This document shows positions 46,000 through 49,326 of a DNA stretch of 49,326 nucleotides, piece after piece. The stretch spans positions 1-49,326 of the forward strand of contig ONYL01000030.1 in the NCBI GenBank assembly GCA_900322035.1. Reading direction: 5' to 3'. This DNA is from an uncultured Prevotella sp. GTDB lineage: Bacteria; Bacteroidota; Bacteroidia; Bacteroidales; Bacteroidaceae. The translations under genes were made by a program, and so were the position numbers. Position 1 is the stretch's first letter. Every line of letters begins with the position of its first letter. The notes beneath the pieces were generated by a model. The model was not told the origin of the DNA, made no database searches, and was given only the letters and a program-made list of their open reading frames with translations.

Positions 46000-46021
46000 G
46001 GCAAAATATTTGGTTATTGCC
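46000..46021. promoter_or_regulatory. Inverted repeat upstream of the AbiEi-type antitoxin
   Basis: GGCAA at 46000-46004 and TTGCC at 46017-46021 form a dyad, extended by flanking TT and AA. AbiEi antitoxins of known systems repress their own promoter through inverted repeats, so this may be the operator. Confidence 0.4.
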
Positions 46022-46061
46022 GAAATTTTGCGTGTCTTTGTCCCCACAAATGACATTTATA

Positions 46062-46790
46062 ATGAAGAATTACAGTCAAGACATAATGGACTATGCTCTC
46101 TCGCATCCCCAATTCGGGTTGCATGAGCTATACTCATATCTTGACAAGGAAGGTAACAAGGATATATCCCACAAAACGGTTTCTTGGTATCTCACAAAAT
46201 TAATAGAATCAGGAAAACTCCAAAGGGTGGCACATGGGAAGTATGATATAGGGGCAAAACAGCAATTCTTGATAACCCCTACAGATGAACAGTTTAGCCT
46301 GAATGAAGAGCTTAAACAGAAATGGCCGTTTGCCAACTTCTGTATATATAATGGTAGTGTCATCAGCCCTCTGCAGCATCATCTTTCAGCCAATAATATC
46401 ACATACATAGAAACCGAGCGTGATGCCGTAACAGCTGTATTTAACCATTTGAGGGATGAGGGGAAAACCGCATATTTGCGCCCAACGCGCGAACTTATAT
46501 ATAATTATATAGACTTGTCACAGCCTTCCATATTCGTCAAGCCGCTTATTACAGAGTCACCCGTCCAAGAATGTAGTGGAATACTGGTTCCTACATTAGA
46601 AAAGCTTTTGGTGGATTTGCAGAAAGACAAAGATTTTTTCTACCTGCAAGAAGCTGAAGGCGTGAACATATTCCAAAACGCGCTATCACTCTACTCTATC
46701 AATGAAAGTCGCCTTTTGCGATATGCAAGTCGTCGTGGTATAAGAAAAGAAATAAAAACAATTATCCAAACCATCAACTCACATGATTAA
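46062..46790 (+). CDS. AbiEi-like antitoxin of a type IV toxin-antitoxin pair
   Basis: The 242-residue protein looks like the antitoxin of an AbiE-type system. The N-terminus is a winged helix (ELYSYLDKEGNKDISHKTVSWYLTKLIESGKLQRVAHGKYDIG), as in AbiEi, and the C-terminal part includes FANFCIYNGSVISPLQHHLSANN and the domain typical of the Bacteroidetes branch. The frame is open upstream to 46017 with an ATG at 46050; 46062 is my choice. Its stop overlaps the toxin start by eight bases, the usual coupling of these pairs. AbiEi normally represses its own promoter and counteracts the nucleotidyltransferase toxin. Confidence 0.8.
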   Translation: MKNYSQDIMDYALSHPQFGLHELYSYLDKEGNKDISHKTVSWYLTKLIESGKLQRVAHGKYDIGAKQQFLITPTDEQFSLNEELKQKWPFANFCIYNGSVISPLQHHLSANNITYIETERDAVTAVFNHLRDEGKTAYLRPTRELIYNYIDLSQPSIFVKPLITESPVQECSGILVPTLEKLLVDLQKDKDFFYLQEAEGVNIFQNALSLYSINESRLLRYASRRGIRKEIKTIIQTINSHD

Positions 46791-47172
46791 CAAAGAATGC
46801 TTCACCACTGAATGGATTGCCCAGAAATCCACAGAACTGCAATACAATGACATGAACCTCATTGAAAAGGTCATCCGTGCTTTTTCTTTGCTCGAAATGC
46901 TGTCTGCATCCGGTTGCCCATTCCATTTCAAGGGTGGTACAAGTTTGATGCTTATTCTTGGCGGCGGTTCTCATCGTTTGTCTATCGATATCGACATCAT
47001 GTGTCCACCTGGTACAAACATTGAAGACTATCTGAAGGACTATGCACAAAGCGGCTTCTTGGAGTATCAACTCGTGGAACGCCGTCAAGCAGGGAAGGAT
47101 GTACCGAAAAGTCATTCCAAGTTCTTTTATCAAGTGGCATTCAAGGGTGTATCGTTTCACTTCGCCCAATAA
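46783..47172 (+). pseudogene. AbiEii-like nucleotidyltransferase toxin, truncated
   Basis: The 129-residue product has the start of an AbiEii toxin: FKGGTSLMLILGG (49-61) and HRLSIDIDI (64-72) with Asp69 and Asp71, the nucleotidyltransferase signature, and a later KSHSKFFYQV with a lysine. Complete AbiEii proteins are roughly 280-300 residues, so more than half is missing. The sequence after the stop does not resume the toxin in any frame. The break lies at 47165-47172 and is followed by unrelated island sequence. Loss of the toxin with retention of the antitoxin is plausible; residual activity cannot be excluded. Confidence 0.75.
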
Positions 47173-47656
47173 AAGCACAAAAATTTTATTTTTTTTTGTC
47201 TTTTCGCCAAATATTGGGATAAAATGAGTACCTTTGTACCCGCTAACTCACGCCGAGCCACCTCTTATGAGGTAGGAGCGGCAATAGGGAGGGAGCACTA
47301 CATATTGAGAAAAGTGTTTGCTAACGCTTTGTTTTTGGTTGTCTTGAACGTCGGAACTTCAGAACACAAATCAAGAGCAATGCAGAGGTAGATGCTACGG
47401 GTAGGTACTATATATGCTGTCCCGTCCGGTGTGCCGACGGCTAACCATGCCGTCATGCACACCTTTATGGGGCGCAAAGTATATACCAACGGCGTGGGTA
47501 TCAAGTCTGTTTGTTTATTTGTGAGGTTTCCGACGACCTGAAGACGACGAACGAGCAGAGGCCAGATACCCCGCTTTCTTTTTGTGTGGTTCATAACTTA
47601 ATTAAACTAACAAGCCTGACTCTGGGTATCTAACAGGCATAACTTTTCAGTGTACA
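47173..47656. other. Gene-free stretch with a structured RNA-like segment
   Basis: This interval separates the truncated toxin from a small lipoprotein gene. It holds a -7 box (47229-47236) and a segment with several strong stems. Short frames (47224-47391 and 47392-47541) share one reading frame and are divided by TAG and TGA; they are discussed below and not called as genes. Confidence 0.65.
47240..47600 (+). ncRNA. Candidate structured RNA in the island
   Basis: Downstream of TACCTTTG (47229-47236) stems follow closely: ACCTC-TTAT-GAGGT, then TCTTGA with TCAAGA, then GGTGTGC plus GACGGC (47428-47441) with GCCGTC plus GCACACC (47449-47463), and a long-range pair GGGTATC (47496) with GATACCC (47565). 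This density of stems suggests an RNA product or a long leader for the lipoprotein gene at 47657. I recognise no Rfam class. Boundaries are estimates. Confidence 0.4.
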
Positions 47657-48115
47657 ATGAAAAAGTTATCATTTCTTACGGCCATTTGCGCAGGCCTGCT
47701 CGCTCTGAGTTTCACAAGTTGCGCATCTTATCAAAATGAGGCTGCGGTTATGAGTCTCGGGAGTAATCTCAACACCTATGTAGAGGCCGACATTGACTAT
47801 GCATCAGCAAAGAAAGTTGAGGCAACAGTGAACACCGCTACTCTGTTGGGCTTTATCCAGTTAGAGCGTAACGGAAACAAAACGTTGAGAAGTGCCAATC
47901 GCTACAAAGGCCTCACAAAGCGTCAGAGCCAAGCTCTGTATCGCGCCAAGGAAAATTCTGGCGTAGACATCATTCTTGAGCCGGAATTTGAGAGTGAGAA
48001 GCACAGTTGGTTCTTTGGAGCCTATCGTACTTCAAAAACTAAGGTCAAGGGCTGGGGCGTAAACGTAAAGGGAATCAAGGAAGACAAACACCAAGATTGC
48101 ACTCCCAATCGCTAA
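47657..48115 (+). CDS. Small lipoprotein of unknown function
   Basis: The 152-residue product has a lipoprotein signal ending at Cys22 (LALSFTSCASY). The mature part starts with acidic and polar residues and includes NTATLLGFIQLERNG and GVDIILEPEFESEKHSWFFGAY, which looks like a small beta-rich domain. Similar lipoproteins are common in Bacteroidales, but I cannot name the family with confidence. It is followed 73 bases later by another small exported protein, with a perfect hairpin between them. Confidence 0.75.
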   Translation: MKKLSFLTAICAGLLALSFTSCASYQNEAAVMSLGSNLNTYVEADIDYASAKKVEATVNTATLLGFIQLERNGNKTLRSANRYKGLTKRQSQALYRAKENSGVDIILEPEFESEKHSWFFGAYRTSKTKVKGWGVNVKGIKEDKHQDCTPNR

Positions 48116-48131
48116 GTTATGAAGTGTTATG

Positions 48132-48169
48132 GTTCCCCATCTGACGTAATATTTTACCAGATGGGGAAC
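48132..48169. repeat. Perfect 12-bp inverted repeat between the two island genes
   Basis: GTTCCCCATCTG at 48132-48143 and CAGATGGGGAAC at 48158-48169 are exact reverse complements with a 14-base loop. The tail is only weakly T-rich (ATTTATAG), so it may be a terminator or a processing hairpin. Confidence 0.7.
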
Positions 48170-48188
48170 ATTTATAGACAGATGCCTT

Positions 48189-48770
48189 ATGAGAAGAGTA
48201 TTTATCACTTTAATTGCCGTATCATTCCTCAACTTGTCAGCATTAGCCCAAATTAAAGGACAAGACTATGTTGTAGACAAAAATGGGGATATAATGATTA
48301 CCAAGATAGTAGAAGGTCTTACTATTCAAAGAAATGAAATATTTTCGGTCGCATTGAATTATATGGAGTATGCCTATAAGGACACCAAGTATAAGATTGT
48401 CATTAACTCTCCAGAGAATGGGGTCGTGGCAGGTGAGGGTGAATATCTCCAGTTTCATGAGGACAGGATTTTCCCCTCTTCGTACTTCCTAAATGCACCA
48501 ATTACACTTAGAGTAGATGCGAAAGACGGAAGAGCCAGAATCTCCGTCATTTTGAGCTACTATACAGGCAAGCGGTCGAACATCAACGAAAGTGAAGACA
48601 TACACGACCGTATCAGCGAGTTCCAACCCGTCAACGAAAGCCAGACGGAACGTCGCAAATTATATAATGCTGCTTTCCCTGTGTTATTCCAAAAAGCCCA
48701 AAAGACACTAAAGGAGGTAGAAGAAGTCTTGAAGTCTACGCGTTCTTCTGTTCCCGATACGGACTGGTAA
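48189..48770 (+). CDS. Exported DUF4468-like protein
   Basis: The 193-residue product has a signal peptide (LIAVSFLNLSALAQ) and then a domain with alternating strands (IVEGLTIQRNEIFSVALNYME, KYKIVINSPENGVVAGEGEY, APITLRVDAKDGRARISVILSYY). The pattern resembles the TBP-like DUF4468 domain found in many Bacteroidetes exported proteins; that match is by eye. The C-terminal 50 residues are charged and helical. Function is unknown. It has a terminator hairpin directly after it. Confidence 0.65.
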   Translation: MRRVFITLIAVSFLNLSALAQIKGQDYVVDKNGDIMITKIVEGLTIQRNEIFSVALNYMEYAYKDTKYKIVINSPENGVVAGEGEYLQFHEDRIFPSSYFLNAPITLRVDAKDGRARISVILSYYTGKRSNINESEDIHDRISEFQPVNESQTERRKLYNAAFPVLFQKAQKTLKEVEEVLKSTRSSVPDTDW

Positions 48771-48788
48771 GAAAGCCTTTGAATAACA

Positions 48789-48836
48789 GAGCGGGAACCC
48801 TTACCGACATTCTCAGCCTCAGGTTCCCGTTCTTTG
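48789..48836 (+). terminator. Terminator of the DUF4468-like gene
   Basis: GAGCGGGAACC at 48789-48799 pairs with GGTTCCCGTTC at 48822-48832, with a G-U pair, and is followed by TTTGTTTC. Confidence 0.75.
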
Positions 48837-48860
48837 TTTCTCCACATTATTATATATTAT

Positions 48861-48887
48861 AGGCCGTCCGTCGTGGCGGTCTTTTTT
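48861..48887 (+). terminator. Second hairpin with T run
   Basis: GGCCGTCC and GGCGGTC pair around a short loop with G-U pairs and are followed by six T residues. Confidence 0.55.
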
Positions 48888-48927
48888 GCCCCTTTGGCTT
48901 ACGCCGCTTCCCGATTAACGGGAATGC

Positions 48928-49326
48928 TCAAATGTGGTCACGGTAGGCTGTGTGGAGCACGGCTCGGAAGGTTGACCAGTAGCCAGCAATAGTGTTGGTG
49001 TGCAGCCTCTGCTTCTTGTGGATGGTCTGTGGGGCAGTATAAAGGTACTCCTTGAACCTGTTGCACAGGTCAACGTCTATCTCGCCAAAGGTGCATTTCC
49101 CTTCGCAGAAGGCTTCGAAATGCTTATAGACGTTCTGCCACTTGGTGTTCCTGGCATCGGACTTCTTCTTGAACCATGCGAGGAAGTTTCCTTTCTCCTT
49201 CTCTCGGTCGAAGAAATCGTAGCGTTCTTCACGATGCTCTCATAGCGGCGGCAGCGCAGTGCCTCGGCTTTCTCAGTCATGCGCTCGTTGTAGTCACGCT
49301 CGCGCTGGTTCTTGGGCTTGGCAAAG
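48928..49326 (-). pseudogene. Tyrosine recombinase fragment, frameshifted and truncated; continues past the window end
   Basis: On the minus strand, from the window end, one frame reads KPKNQRERDYNERMTEKAEA and RYESIV, and after a one-base shift near 49221-49231 the other frame reads ERYDFFDREKEKGNFLAWFK, then YKHFEAFCEGKCTFGEIDVD and NTIAGYWSTFRAVLHTAYRD. This is the arm and SAM-like domain of a Bacteroidetes tyrosine recombinase. It ends in a TGA at 48928-48930 before the catalytic domain. The frameshift and the missing catalytic part make it a dead integrase. The N-terminus lies beyond the window. Confidence 0.8.

Larger units (their letters stand above)
45424..46061. other. Intergenic stretch with decayed pieces
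   Basis: It holds the helicase -7 box (minus strand, 45452-45445), a perfect plus-strand promoter with a 25-codon frame, a relic of a tyrosine recombinase C-terminus and an inverted repeat before the antitoxin gene. AT-rich compared with the left side of the window. Confidence 0.7.

Noticed and set aside
47224-47541. Two tandem small protein genes of 55 and 49 codons
   Set aside because: They share one frame divided by TAG, a -7 box overlaps the first start, and strong stems cover the region; an RNA or relic is likelier.

Overview
The window looks like a chromosomal segment of a Bacteroidales bacterium, most likely a Prevotellaceae (Prevotella/Segatella-like) species. The signs are promoters of the Bacteroidetes form (TTTG, 19-20 bp, TAnnTTTG) ahead of many genes, a C10 cysteine protease with a type IX secretion C-terminal domain, a bifunctional Fkp enzyme beside a FucP symporter, a DUF3098 gene in an ftsX-uppP-truB-queA-folK string, and AraC-type regulators fused to TPR sensors. 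No rRNA or tRNA gene was seen.

Layout. 0.1-4.4 kb: a secreted streptopain-like protease divergent from a membrane TPR/AraC regulator. 4.6-9.4 kb: clpB and a divergent OPT-family transporter. 9.4-10.27 kb: a gene-free stretch with a 273-bp MITE-like palindrome and an array of nine 22-bp repeats. 10.27-16.2 kb: a tight six-gene minus-strand operon (FkbH-like loader, VOC protein, acyl carrier protein, MBOAT, SGNH protein, acyltransferase-3) behind a perfect promoter. It has the plan of a dlt operon with the adenylating enzyme replaced by an FkbH-type glyceryl loader, and is the best candidate for an undescribed system. 16.2-16.96 kb: gene-free, with a perfect promoter and terminator bracketing a likely small RNA. 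17-18 kb: pncA and a small lipoprotein.

18.1-26.6 kb: cca, then a three-gene RND efflux operon followed by a divergent LpxA-like acyltransferase. 26.6-26.9 kb: a second 22-bp repeat array built on the same framework as the first. 26.9-36.8 kb: housekeeping genes mutY, typA/bipA, rpsO, the folK-queA-truB-uppP-DUF3098-ftsX operon, a radical SAM gene and an outer-membrane barrel. 37.1-42.7 kb: GSCFA, NUDIX and fkp on the minus strand and fucP divergent from fkp, which together import L-fucose and turn it into GDP-fucose for surface glycans. 42.7-45.4 kb: a UvrD-type helicase with an exonuclease domain inserted in it.

45.5-49.3 kb is a decayed genomic island: a relic of a tyrosine recombinase C-terminus, an AbiE-type antitoxin with a truncated AbiEii toxin, a structured RNA-like segment, two small exported proteins and a frameshifted, truncated integrase running off the window end.

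All functional calls are from reading sequence motifs; no database search was run.
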